Assembly (NCBI GenBank): GCA_030142905.1
Contig: JASJOG010000026.1
Location: 517,001 to 581,000 of the forward strand
DNA: 64,000 bases
Direction of reading: 5' to 3'
From: Heliopora coerulea
Lineage: Eukaryota; Cnidaria; Anthozoa; Scleralcyonacea; Helioporidae
The notes beneath the pieces are model-generated. The model saw only the letters and a program-made list of their open reading frames with translations. It did not search any database and was not told the origin of the DNA. Made by a program: the position numbers and the translations under genes. Shown here piece after piece: positions 20,701-30,800 of the stretch. Numbering within the stretch: the first letter of the stretch is position 1; every line of letters starts with the position of its first letter.

Positions 20701-21947
20701 AAGTTTCTGTTAATGTTCTTCCATAAGTCGCGCGACCAACGCGCACTCAACTGGACGCCGTGGTCGCGTCCCCATGGTGACTGCATAGTGTGTTCTAGAC
20801 ATTACTAAAAAGTTTTTGTAAGGTAGAACAGAAGATAGAGCGTTTAAAAAGAGTTCGTTTAATTGGCCTAATTCTTAGCTTTATGGAAAATCCTTTCGAT
20901 GCGACGGAGTTGTCGTTTCTGAAATGCACAATTTTGGGGTGACATTTGTAATTAGAGAAAAACAGCTCGAAACGAACATAATGAACGTCCAATTTTTGAA
21001 CTTTTTATGGGAAAAAGTTTCTTGTGGTCAATATAGCATAAGGGTAGCACAAGATCATGGTCAAACACGAAATTCACTCAAGTTCCTTTAGAAACGATCC
21101 GAGGAAGCCATAAGTTCTTCCGCCAAGAGCTCCTCAGTATGACTTCAAGGTGAGCCGAAGTTACTTAAATATCACCCTTATTCATTTTAAAAACATTTTT
21201 AGAACATATTGGGCAGCAATAGGTTTTTCGAAATTTGTGATTGTTTCTGGATCACCTTAAAATGAAACCAACTTTTCATCAACTATGTTTGTCCAGCTCA
21301 ATTCTAAAATGGAAAGTTTATACATGATAAGAAAACGTAGAACTCGTTGAATGTAACTGGAGAGAAAGGGCAAGATTTTCAACACAATGCTTATAATTTA
21401 TATTTAGAAATTTTCACTGGGTTCGATCGTAAATCTTTTTCCCATACCTCCCTCATCACACACAGCTATAATAATACGAATAACAAAAATGATGATGTTG
21501 ATGATAATAGTAAATTATTATATGTTTTTAAATTTTGTTCTTTTTACTGCAGGATTCGAGTTGGTAAACATTGAAACCGCAAGACCCCATCAAGCTTATA
21601 TCATGGGCATTTTTCAGCTGGTATATGGTTTGGGAGAGTATCTCGGAATAGCAGTTCTCGAAATTGTGAATGCCATTAGTGGTGACGGGGACAAATCGAA
21701 TAAGTGGTATCCCGACGAGGATAACATAAACAATAGCAAACTGGCGAATTATTTCTTTCTCCTTGCTGGTTTGATGTTTCTCAACTTCGTGTTGTATATT
21801 TTTGTGGCACGCTTCTTTAAGGCATTTAGGATAGCCTCCCCTCGCAGGAATGTTCGCGATAGAGAGAACCTACGATCTTCAAGTACATCTCGAAACAGAA
21901 ACGTGAATGGCCAAAATTATAATGGCTGGGATTTTCACGCACATTAA
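14787..21947 (+). CDS. SLC15A4-like: SLC15A4-like transporter, gene C (divergent, proton-coupling motif altered)
   Basis: Exons 14787-15168, 16567-17267, 18283-18670 and 21553-21947 give 621 codons before the stop; all junction phases match gene B. The start is the only in-frame Met just inside the exon (exon edge about 14784). The N-tail is 90-odd residues, Ser-rich, with ETSSLI, an ExxxLI sorting motif. Helix 1 reads [11 protein letters not shown], so the second Glu and the Arg of ExxER are replaced. Helix 4 has [13 protein letters not shown] with Arg in place of the usual Lys. The PTR2-type signature YYWFGNVG and the helix-10 Glu (FELVNIET) are kept. The 3' intron uses a GC donor after 18670. 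AATAAA is at 22250-22255. The frame is open throughout, so the gene is probably expressed, but proton-driven transport in the usual way is doubtful. Confidence 0.82.
15769..16063. mobile_element. MITE made of TTTCACATATGTGAAA palindromes
   Basis: The ends ATTCCTACGAAAATTTCACA and the inverse of TGTGAAGTTTTTGTAAGGAT form terminal inverted repeats. The interior is a series of half-palindromes TTCACATATGAAAT at irregular spacing. The same element sits at the same place in gene D, so it predates the duplication. Confidence 0.65.
16376..16413 (+). pseudogene. Truncated duplicate of gene C exon 2 start
   Basis: After an AG acceptor at 16374-16375, 38 bases encode [12 protein letters not shown] and then break into intron-like sequence. 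This fragment matches the start of exon 2 of gene D better than the exon now used by gene C ([13 protein letters not shown] at 16567). The intron sequence before it (from about 16150) is repeated after it (from about 16413), so a tandem duplication with an internal deletion produced it. Confidence 0.7.
17461..17905. repeat. (TGTCAC)n hexanucleotide satellite, short allele (gene C)
   Basis: ACTGTC/TGTCAC units with ACTGCC variants; the core is about 17,570-17,890. Flanks are homologous to those of the much longer array in gene D. The hexamer lacks stop codons in all three forward frames and in two reverse frames, so it generates long Thr-Val, Ser-Leu, Cys-His and Ser-Asp open frames that are not genes. 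Confidence 0.95.
18069..18282 (+). pseudogene. Half-copy of exon 3 (exon 3a) in gene C
   Basis: After an AG at 18067-18068 an open frame reads [13 protein letters not shown], continues through [10 protein letters not shown] and reaches [10 protein letters not shown]. It is homologous to about the first 55 residues of exon 3 and then runs into a copy of the intron end (TTTGCAACAAATTATTGAAA) that also precedes the real exon 3 at 18283. It has no donor that keeps the frame into exon 3, so it is probably not included in the mRNA. The frame is still open here, whereas the gene D copy is broken. Confidence 0.7.
19059..19279. mobile_element. Hairpin MITE insertion with 11-bp target duplication
   Basis: Arms of about 75 bp (19056-19131 and about 19160-19240) are near-perfect inverted copies. 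GTTGCGATTAT occurs at 19048-19058 and again at 19269-19279. Gene D has a single related copy of that word with no insert, so its intron is the empty site. Confidence 0.75.
20040..20800 (-). mobile_element. PIF/Harbinger-like transposon relic
   Basis: On the minus strand, 20548-20351 encodes about 65 residues including [18 protein letters not shown] and YYELF, which resemble the N-terminal region of PIF/Harbinger (HARBI1/ALP1-like) nucleases. The catalytic part is absent. GC-rich words around CGTGGTCG occur near both ends (about 20,050-20,090 and 20,720-20,770) and may be terminal or subterminal sequence. The segment is missing from gene D. Confidence 0.5.
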
Positions 21948-24848
21948 CAAAGATTCAAGGACAACAAAGTCTGAAATAATTTAATTTTCATCTAAAGTGA
22001 ATTCTCTCGTTATTTAGCCACGATTTGATTAGAATAATAATAATGGATAAATAATTTTAAACATATTGTTCAATATCATTGTATATCATTGCAAATTATT
22101 GTAAACAGCGTAGATTTGAGTAAATTGTGAATGGTTCGGACGATATGGCGTAATATTATAATTTATTGATGGAATACTCTATAATATGAGAGCAATAGTT
22201 TATTATACTTGTTTAGGTAATGTTGTTAGCTTCTCTTCTTTCAATACATAATAAATAAATACATTGTAGATTAATAAAAAACAAATAAACAAATGAATAA
22301 GTAAATAAGTACATAAATACATAAATAAATAAATGAATAAATAAATAAATAAATAAATGACTATGTAGTTCTTTTGATTCTTTTAATTCAACTGTGGTTG
22401 TTGAACAATTTCTGTTCCGGAAAAGGGGGGGGTTGACGAAATTTCACACCTTTATGACCCACGATCCTCATAAAACGATAATCAAATCGTGTAAAGATTT
22501 AAAAACGTAAATCCTACACGATATTTTAACAACTGTACCGTAATTAATTCAAAATTATATATTATTCCCAATATCAATGTCTCCTACCTTTCCGTTCTTT
22601 GCCGACTTACTCACAAGGCAGTTGTCGTTCTTTATATTTTCTTTGGTTGGTTTCTTTAGAGCTTACATAGCAAAAAGAACACTAAAAATGAAATCAAAAG
22701 CAATGATTGAGGTGGAAAACCATTAGCCAATTAGGATGCAGTCCGCCAAAGAAGACTGGATAGACCTCCCTGGCTACCGCTCTAGTTATGCCAGGGGGGA
22801 AACGGAAGAAGGTGTCTGGTTTTGCGAACTAATTTGAACAATTTTTAGTTGAATATAATAAAATTAAAATTAAAAGAATTAAAACACAAGCTTCGGAACA
22901 GGATTTTATTCTATCATTGGTTCTTTGCAACTCTTTTTTTTCACTTTTGTTCTTCAGTATTTCATTTAGGGTTTGCTTTTTAAGTTTTTTTTATTTTGTA
23001 CACCATATATCTTAAGGTAAGAATTTTTTTAAATAATTTAGCTAAATTAAATTCCGAAATATGCACCTTGTCTTCCGTTCGTTCAACAATTATTCGCCAG
23101 TCTTTGAATATTAATGAAAATAAGAATTTATTTTTTTTATTTTGTGTACAACTGAACTGGCTTTGTTGTCTCACGTATTTTAGAGGACTTTCCAACTTCT
23201 TCGACGAGAATTTTGTTATCCGGTCGTTGGGGAGTCGCTTTAATGCTGCATGTACCTGCTGAAGGTTCATCAGTTTATGTTTACATTGTTTGTTTAGTCT
23301 GGTTGATAATTTATTCAAGTATTACTGTACGGGACAACATTGGAATTTTGACCGTACATCAACCGTTCACCTGAATCATAATTGATTCAAGTAAATCTGA
23401 GTGTTAAGAAATTTGTCCCCCTTTTAAATTTTGCGCCTTATTCCGGCCAAATGATGAATTTTTTTTTAAAGAATCTTATGATATTTTGAAGTGTTAGTGA
23501 TAGTTTTATATCACGGTAAGCTGTGGTGGCTGGTGACTTTTATGGTGAGTACTTTACATGAGTAAGTTTCGTTAGCGACCGATGCAAGAGCCATTTTGCC
23601 GATGTTCTCATCGTGGAGTCAGGATGTCGTGATCACAAGGTTGATAAAATGCAGGCAGAAAATACTATTGACAATAGTATACGTGAATGGGTGCGAATAT
23701 CACTTCAAAATTTACTCATGAGCAGTTTCTTGCTCCACGTTGAGCAAGTCTTGGCTAAAATAAACCGTGGTTAATTTAAGTCCCGAGAATGCTTGTATAA
23801 TTGCACCGTTTGCGGTTTCTCTAGGCCAAGACTTATAGTTATTAGTCTAGGTTTCTTTTCTTTTTCTCTACACAGTCCTTTTGAATATGACAAAAGACCT
23901 GTCTTGTGACGGTCTGAAGATTTTATTGAGGGTTCACTTTACACTTCAACACCACAGAGGGCATGATAGAACATAAGAATGTCTTGTGACTGTCAAATAG
24001 TTAATTAGACTGTGCAGTGTTACCATTATTTTAAGGTTCACGTCTTCACTTCAAGTCATTGCTGCGAAGTATATGATAGTCTAACGTGCAACTGAACTGT
24101 GGACGTACGGTGTATTACATTTAGAATAAATAAGACGTACGGTGTATTACATAAGAATATAAAGGATCTGCGGGGAAACACATAAAAAGGTTAGTTTTAG
24201 AACTACATTATGAGGAAACCCTGTGGTTTGTAATATGCAGTTTTGAAGTAATCTATTAATCGAACATAAGGAGGGGTATTTCGTCCCATATACTCCGAGA
24301 AGTTTGATGAAAAACTCGGCTTTTCCTTCGTATTTTGTACACCAAAACGAATAAAAAGTGCTTTGGAAATATTGTTTAATAAGGCCTTTGAAAACTTTTA
24401 GTCGGTTAAAATAGGACTTCAACTACTCGAAGGAGGGGTGAATTTTCCTTAACGCAAGCGTTTCTTTATGTAGTGTTGGCATGGCTCCGTCGAGATACAA
24501 AGACGTCTGATGTAGTCAGTAGGACGTTGTGTTGTTCCGACTATGACTTATAAAAACTGTTATCATCTTCATTGTATAAGTTAGAAAATACTTAAGTAAC
24601 TTTATCAGCTCGTTTTGCACTTTGTGTCTCTCATTAGGTTAGTTAAGAAATCATCTGACACACAGATTGGCCAGACTGGGGTTCGTTCTTCACATTACGG
24701 AATATTGAAAGTTGTGGAGAGCTTAGTGAAGCACTCGTTAGACCTCTTACATTTGTATGATATCCACGTGATCTGATCTGACAACTTAGCGGTATTTCCA
24801 TGATTTCTAAACAATACTTATTTTGCTAATCTTCGTTATTTTTAGATA
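21948..24848. other. Intergenic C-D: gene C 3' UTR, copy of the LRR-gene upstream region, gene D upstream
   Basis: The gene C polyadenylation signal is at 22250-22255, followed by an AAAT-rich run to about 22,356. From there to 23,362 the sequence matches 32,370-33,387, the region immediately upstream of the LRR gene, but no LRR exon follows. The stretch 23,363-23,820 is unique to this spacer. From 23,821 the second duplication unit begins with the upstream region of gene D. Confidence 0.65.
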
Positions 24849-27800
24849 ATGTACACTAGTGACTCCAGAGAAAGGCCACCATTATGTGAAACTTCATCTT
24901 TAATAGGGCGTCAGCCGTCATCTTTTTACGAACGCCGCTTAAAACTGTCATATTCCTCTACATATGACATACCAAGGATACCACAATCCGAGACCTCATC
25001 TTCATCAGATAGCCAGTCGACTTCGTTTGATGAACACAGCATACAATGGTCATACTCCTTGCCATATGGAACAATCTTCTATCGCGCTGTATACTGTATC
25101 TTTTTTGCCGAGCTATTTAGACAACTAGCTTTTTATGGGGTTGTTGGAAACCTATTTCTGTTTTCCACCAGTGAAGATCAACTTAATTTAACTCCATTAC
25201 GAGCTTCTATCCTTTTGTATGCCTTCTTGGGTGAGTTAATATTTCACGACGCTACTCGAGAATGGTAAACCGTTTTAAAACACGGGTTAATATACAAATC
25301 TCTAAAACCAGTGATTATCCACCATTAACACTGACGCTGTTCTTAAAATGCAAACTGTCCAGCCGAAAAACGCAAGTTAAAGAGATATTCAGAGATCAAA
25401 GTCTAACAAAACTGATGTGGTAAGGGAACCAGAAAGCTTTGACTTTTCGTTTAAAATCTTCTTAACCAACTGGCGTATCATGATGGGAAATGCTTAAAAA
25501 TATAGTGTTCTTTGCCAGGCGAAAATGTCCGCTAAATGTATCTTTATCAACTACAACCTTTGCTTCGTATATGCAGACTTAATTTTCCACAGAACCGGGA
25601 AGATGGGAAACCATCATTTGAGCAAGGCTAATACGGCAAAACCTCTAAAACACAAACTCAGATTCTCAATTGCCACTTCCAGTTATACTCTGGGGTGCTC
25701 AATCGAAATCCAAACTCTTGTCGACCGTGACAACGTTTGTTATGGTGAATTTGCGTTTCGTTTATGTTAACAGAAAGAGTTTGCGTCTATCAAAAGTTTG
25801 CAAGTGATATATTAGACAAAGTATAAAAAATCCAACTGAATATCCCGCAAGTATACCACAATAGGTTTTAAAAAGATAACTGTTGATCTTCATGCGTTGA
25901 GTTGGCTTGTTTATTTCATTCTTTGATTTGGATTTATCCTTTTTGCTTGGGATAACATATCCCATTGTCGTAACGCAATATCGCGGTAACATTCGTCCCT
26001 TTTTCCACGTGAAGCCCATCAGTGGGTGAGGCATGTTCTGTAACTAATTTTAAGTTTGAAATTCGCACGGAAAAAACGTAGTTAATCAACCGAATATCTG
26101 TTAGTTTATTGACAGGTCTTTCACAGCACTGGTCTGGTAACTTATGCTGCCAAATGGTTTGTAAAATTATGGAGTTGCAAGCATGAAAATTTGTTGTCAT
26201 TTAGAGTCATATTAGCGAGAAAACGCTATATGAGATTTTTCAATCTTCAAAATTCGGTTAATTTGTAACCGAAACATAAACTCATAGTTAATATATCTAT
26301 ACATTAACATGGTGGATACGTATACTTCTTTTACCCAAATTCTACTGCGCATTGAAATTTTTTGTGTCCATTTGTCATATCTATAAACGCATGTCACAGC
26401 TCGCAGTCGGTTTGGTACATTGTTTGGAGTATTAAATGTCGTCGTCAAATCTGTTCTCGTTTAACATCATAATTATTCCTACGAAAATTTCACATGTCGT
26501 TTCACTGGTAATAACATATGGAATCGAAACATCTTCACACATGAAACTTTCACTTCACATCTGAAATAGAAAAATATTCACATATGAAATGTCAAACTCG
26601 CATATGAAATTACGTGCTTCTATATTTCACATGTGAAATGATACATTCACATATTAAAATTAATTTCACATCACAAAATTTAATTTCACATATGGAATTG
26701 AGACATTTTCACATATGAAGTGAAGTCTTTTCATATGTGAAATAACATGTAAAGTTTTTGTAAGGATTACTTTTGATCCTTGGCCGGCGCCAATCTTCAG
26801 GACACCATCATTGGCAACATCATTGAAGACAGGCAGGATCTTGAACAGCCATTATTGAGCCAATCACTGATGATATTTATATCATTTATTTGTCACATTT
26901 AAAACATGATCAGTGAAAGAAAACCTAGCGACATGTTACGTGTTTGGACGTTTTAACATAACAGCTCATGAACGAAAATATTTCATAGATTATCATGAAA
27001 AATTCCTGTTCGTATGTATCTCTGAGGATGATTCTGTAATAAGAAAAGGTGTCTTCTATGTTGATTTTTTTCCCACTTAGGAACTAGTATGCTGTTTCCT
27101 ACAATTGCTGGTTGGTGGGCGGATTCCGTGGTTGGAAGATCATATGTCATGCTTTTCAGCGGTATTGTATTTTTAGTTGGAGCAATTTTGATTCCTTTGG
27201 GATCTTTTGATCACACAGTTAGCTGGAGCAGTCGGTTTTTAGTTGCAGATAAAACCTTCAAACTAGTGATCTATATCTTTGGTTTATTTTTGGTTACCGT
27301 GGGAAATAGCGGAATGACAGCAGTTTTACCAACAATTGGTGCGGATCAGATTTTATACGGAGGTCCAGAAGCAATACAAAAATTTTTCATTTGGTATTAT
27401 TGGTTTGGCAACGTCGGTGCCTTAGTTGCAGTTCCATTTGTTGTTTATGTTCAACGATATTGCTCATATTTCTATGGATACCTTATTCCACCCTGCTCCA
27501 TTCTTTCCTCGCTTATTGTCTTCCTAGCGGGTAAAAGCACATACATCACACGTCCTCCTACTGCAAATATTCTCTCGACAGTCCTGAAGATTGTGAAGGA
27601 GGCTCTGAAGAAGTCTCGCCAACCAACTTTCTCCGGCGATTGTGTCGATCATTGGTTGGACAGAGCCAAGAGAAGCCATGGTGGGAGTTTCACCAGCTGG
27701 GATGTGAATGAAGTAAAGAAAATTTATCGGCTCATACCTATTTTGTTCACTTTTATTTTGTATTTTACCATTTCTTACCAGGTAGATATGTTATACTCGT

Positions 27801-30800
27801 CTTCTTTACATGTAGTTTATTTCTGGGTTCTTTCATTCCCACCGGTGACAAGTAGCCAACACTCTTGTAAATGGTCCACCGTGAAAATGTTTGCAACAAA
27901 GTTGAGACGTGGCTAATTTAAGTAACGAAAATACTCGTGTAGCTGGCCATATAGGTACTCCCAACGTCTATTTCATTGCTACCATCACTGCCCGTATCAC
28001 TGCCACTGTCACCACCACCTTAACCACCAATGAACCTTGCACTACGACTACAAAAGTAAGAAATCATATCACCTTCATTGTCCCTGTCGCTGCTAATACC
28101 GCTGTAATTGTCACTGTGACTATCACTGCCACTGCCACTGTCACTGTCACTGTCACTGCCACTGTCACTGTCACTGTCACTGTCACTGTCACTGTCACTG
28201 CCACTGCCACTGTCACTGTCACTGTCAATGTCACTGTCACTGTCACTGCCACTGTCACTGTCACTGTCACTGTCACTGTCACTGTTACTGTCACTGTCAC
28301 TGTCACTGCCACTGTCACTGTCACTGTCAATGTCACTACCACTGTCACTGTCACTGTCACTGCCACTGTCACTGTCACTGTCACTGTCACTACCACTGTC
28401 ATTGTCATTGTCACTGTTACTGTCACTACCACTGTCATTGTCACTGTCACTGTCACTGTCACTGTCACTGCCACTGTCACTGTCAATGTCACTGTCACTG
28501 TCACTACCACTGTCATTGTCACTGTTACTGTCACTGCCACTGTCACTGTCACTGTCACTGTCACTGCCACTGCCACTGTCACTGTCACTGTCACTGTCAC
28601 TGTCACTGCCACTGTCACTGCCACTGTCACTGTCACTGTCAATGTCACTACCACTGTCACTGTCACTGTCACTGCCACTGTCACTGTCAATGTCACTGTC
28701 ACTGTCACTACCACTGTCATTGTCACTGTCACTGTTACTGTCACTGTCACTGCCACTGTCACTAGCACTGCCACTGTCACTGTCACTGCCACTGTCACTG
28801 TCACTGTCACTACCACTCTCACTGCCACTCTCACTGCCACTGTTACTACCACTGTCACTACCACTGTCACTACCACTGCCACTGACACTGTCACTGCCAC
28901 TGTCACTACCACTGCCACTGTCACTGTGACTTCCATTCTCACTGCCACTGTTACTGCCACTGTCACTGTCAGTGTCAGTGTCAGTGTCACTGTCACTGTC
29001 ACTGTCACTGTCACTATCACTGCCACTGCCACTGTCACTGTCACTGTCACTTTCACTGTCACTGTCACTACCACTTTCACTGCCACTGTTACTACCACTG
29101 TCACTGTCAATGTCAGTGTCAGTGTCACTGTCACTGTCACTGTCACTACCACTCTCACTGCCACTGTTACTACCACTGTCACTGTCACTGTCACTGTCAG
29201 TGTCACTGTCACTGTCACTGTCACTACCACTTTCACTGCCACTGTTATTACCACTGTCACTGTTAGTGTCAGTGTCAGTGTCAGTGTCAGTGTCACTGTC
29301 ACTGCCACTGCCACTGTCACTGTCACTTTCACTGTCACTGTCACTACCACTCTCACTGCCACTGTTACTACCACTGTCACTGTCAGTGTCAGTGTCAGTG
29401 TCACTGTCACTGTCACTACCACTTTCACTGCCACTGTTATTACCACTGTCACTGTTAGTGTCAGTGTCAGTGTCACTGTCACTGTCACTGCCACTGCCAC
29501 TGCCACTGTCACTGTCACTTTCACTGTCACTGTCACTACCACTCTCACTGCCACTGTTACTACCACTGTCACTGTCACTGTCAGTGTCACTGTCAGTGTC
29601 ACTGTCACTGTCACTGTCACTGTCACTGCCACTTTCACTGTCACTGTCACTACCACTCTCACTGCCACTGTTACTGCCACTGTCACTGTCACTGTCACTA
29701 CCACTCTCACAGCCACTGTTACTACCACTGTCACTGTCACTGTCACTGACACTGTCACTGTTACTGACAGTGTTACTGTCAGTATCACTGTTACTGTCAC
29801 TGTCACTGTCACTGACACTGGCACTGTCTCTGTCACTGTTATCGACAGTGTCACTTTCACTGTCACTGTTAATGTCAGTGTCACTGTTACTGTCAGTGTC
29901 ACTGCCACTGTTACTGACACTGTCACTGTCACCAGCACTGTCGCTGTCACTGTTGCTGCCACAGTCAATTTTTACTGTTACTGTAACTGTCACTGTCCCT
30001 ATCGTTGTTAATGTCACTGTCACTGCCACTTTCAATATCACCGTCACTGCCACGGTCGTTGGAATCGAGATGTTTTGGTGACATCGGGTAAATTATTCAA
30101 CTTTTAAATTATATATATTGAGAAATATTCATAAAATGTACCCCTGAACATCGACCGCTATCTTAATACAAATTTAATCAGATCGACACATCAATGAAAT
30201 ACTAAGGAAATTACATGAACTTTAAACTGTGCTCAGGCTTCCAATTTCTCCTCAGGCATTCCAAAATTCCAATTTCTTCACTTAATCTATTTGACGTGGA
30301 GTATTGGCGTTTATTCCTATTATGAACAGACTCGTCAAACCATTCTTAGTCAAGTACGATATTCACCTCATAAGAGATGTTTGCTACAAGTTATTGAAAT
30401 GTCTATTTATAGATGTCCACATCAATGATATACCAAGGGAAATACATGGACATAAGCCTCGGTTCGAACCTCATAATTCCAATTGCCTCACTTAATCTAT
30501 TTGAAATGATGGCTTTGTTGGTGTTTATTCCTATCATGGACAAACTCGTCTACCCAATGTTATCTAAGTACAACATCCATCTCAGCAAGTTACAACGTAT
30601 TGGCATTGGGATGGTGATTGCGGCTTCCAGCATGGTTTGCACCGGGGTTATCGAGTTGTACAGAACAGAGCAGTGCTGCATGGAGCAACAACGTAGTAGT
30701 GATACTAATAAAACATTAATGATATCAAATATAACCATATTTTACCAAGTACCACAGTACACTTTAGTTGGACTCAGCGAGGTGTTCACTGTCGTGACAG

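Larger units (their letters stand above)
18671..21552. other. Intron 3 of gene C (GC-AG), enlarged by insertions
   Basis: It starts with GCAAGT and ends in CTGCAG. It is 2.88 kb, against 0.82 kb in gene D. Extra material is a ~220-bp hairpin at 19059-19279 and about 1.84 kb at 19,380-21,220 that includes a Harbinger-like relic. A short AATG/AAAT microsatellite lies at about 19,445-19,515. Confidence 0.7.
13755..23362 (+). repeat. Segmental duplication, proximal unit (contains gene C)
   Basis: Sequence from CTAAGCCAAGACTTAT at 13,755 to ACATCAA at 23,362 is collinear with 23,821-33,387. Identity is very high upstream of exon 1, in exon 1, in exon 4, in the 3' UTR and in the downstream flank. 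Differences are an insertion in intron 3 of this unit (about 19,380-21,220), a smaller satellite in intron 2 and a missing ~650-bp piece in intron 1. Confidence 0.85.
27782..30412. other. Intron 2 of gene D, dominated by satellite
   Basis: About 2.1 kb of this 2.63-kb intron is (TGTCAC)n. The 3' part holds a broken half-copy of exon 3 (30182-30412). Confidence 0.8.

Noticed and set aside
14120..24422. Two related minus-strand frames (14120-14359 and 24147-24422)
   Set aside because: They are preserved only because the surrounding duplication is recent; no recognisable product and they overlap the likely 5' region of genes C and D.
27909..30053. Very long open frames (about 700 codons on +, 677 on -, 634 on -) over the gene D satellite
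   Set aside because: The TGTCAC hexamer has no stop in any forward frame or in two reverse frames, so the frames follow from the repeat. They encode only Thr-Val, Ser-Leu or Ser-Asp dipeptides and have homologous non-genic flanks in gene C.
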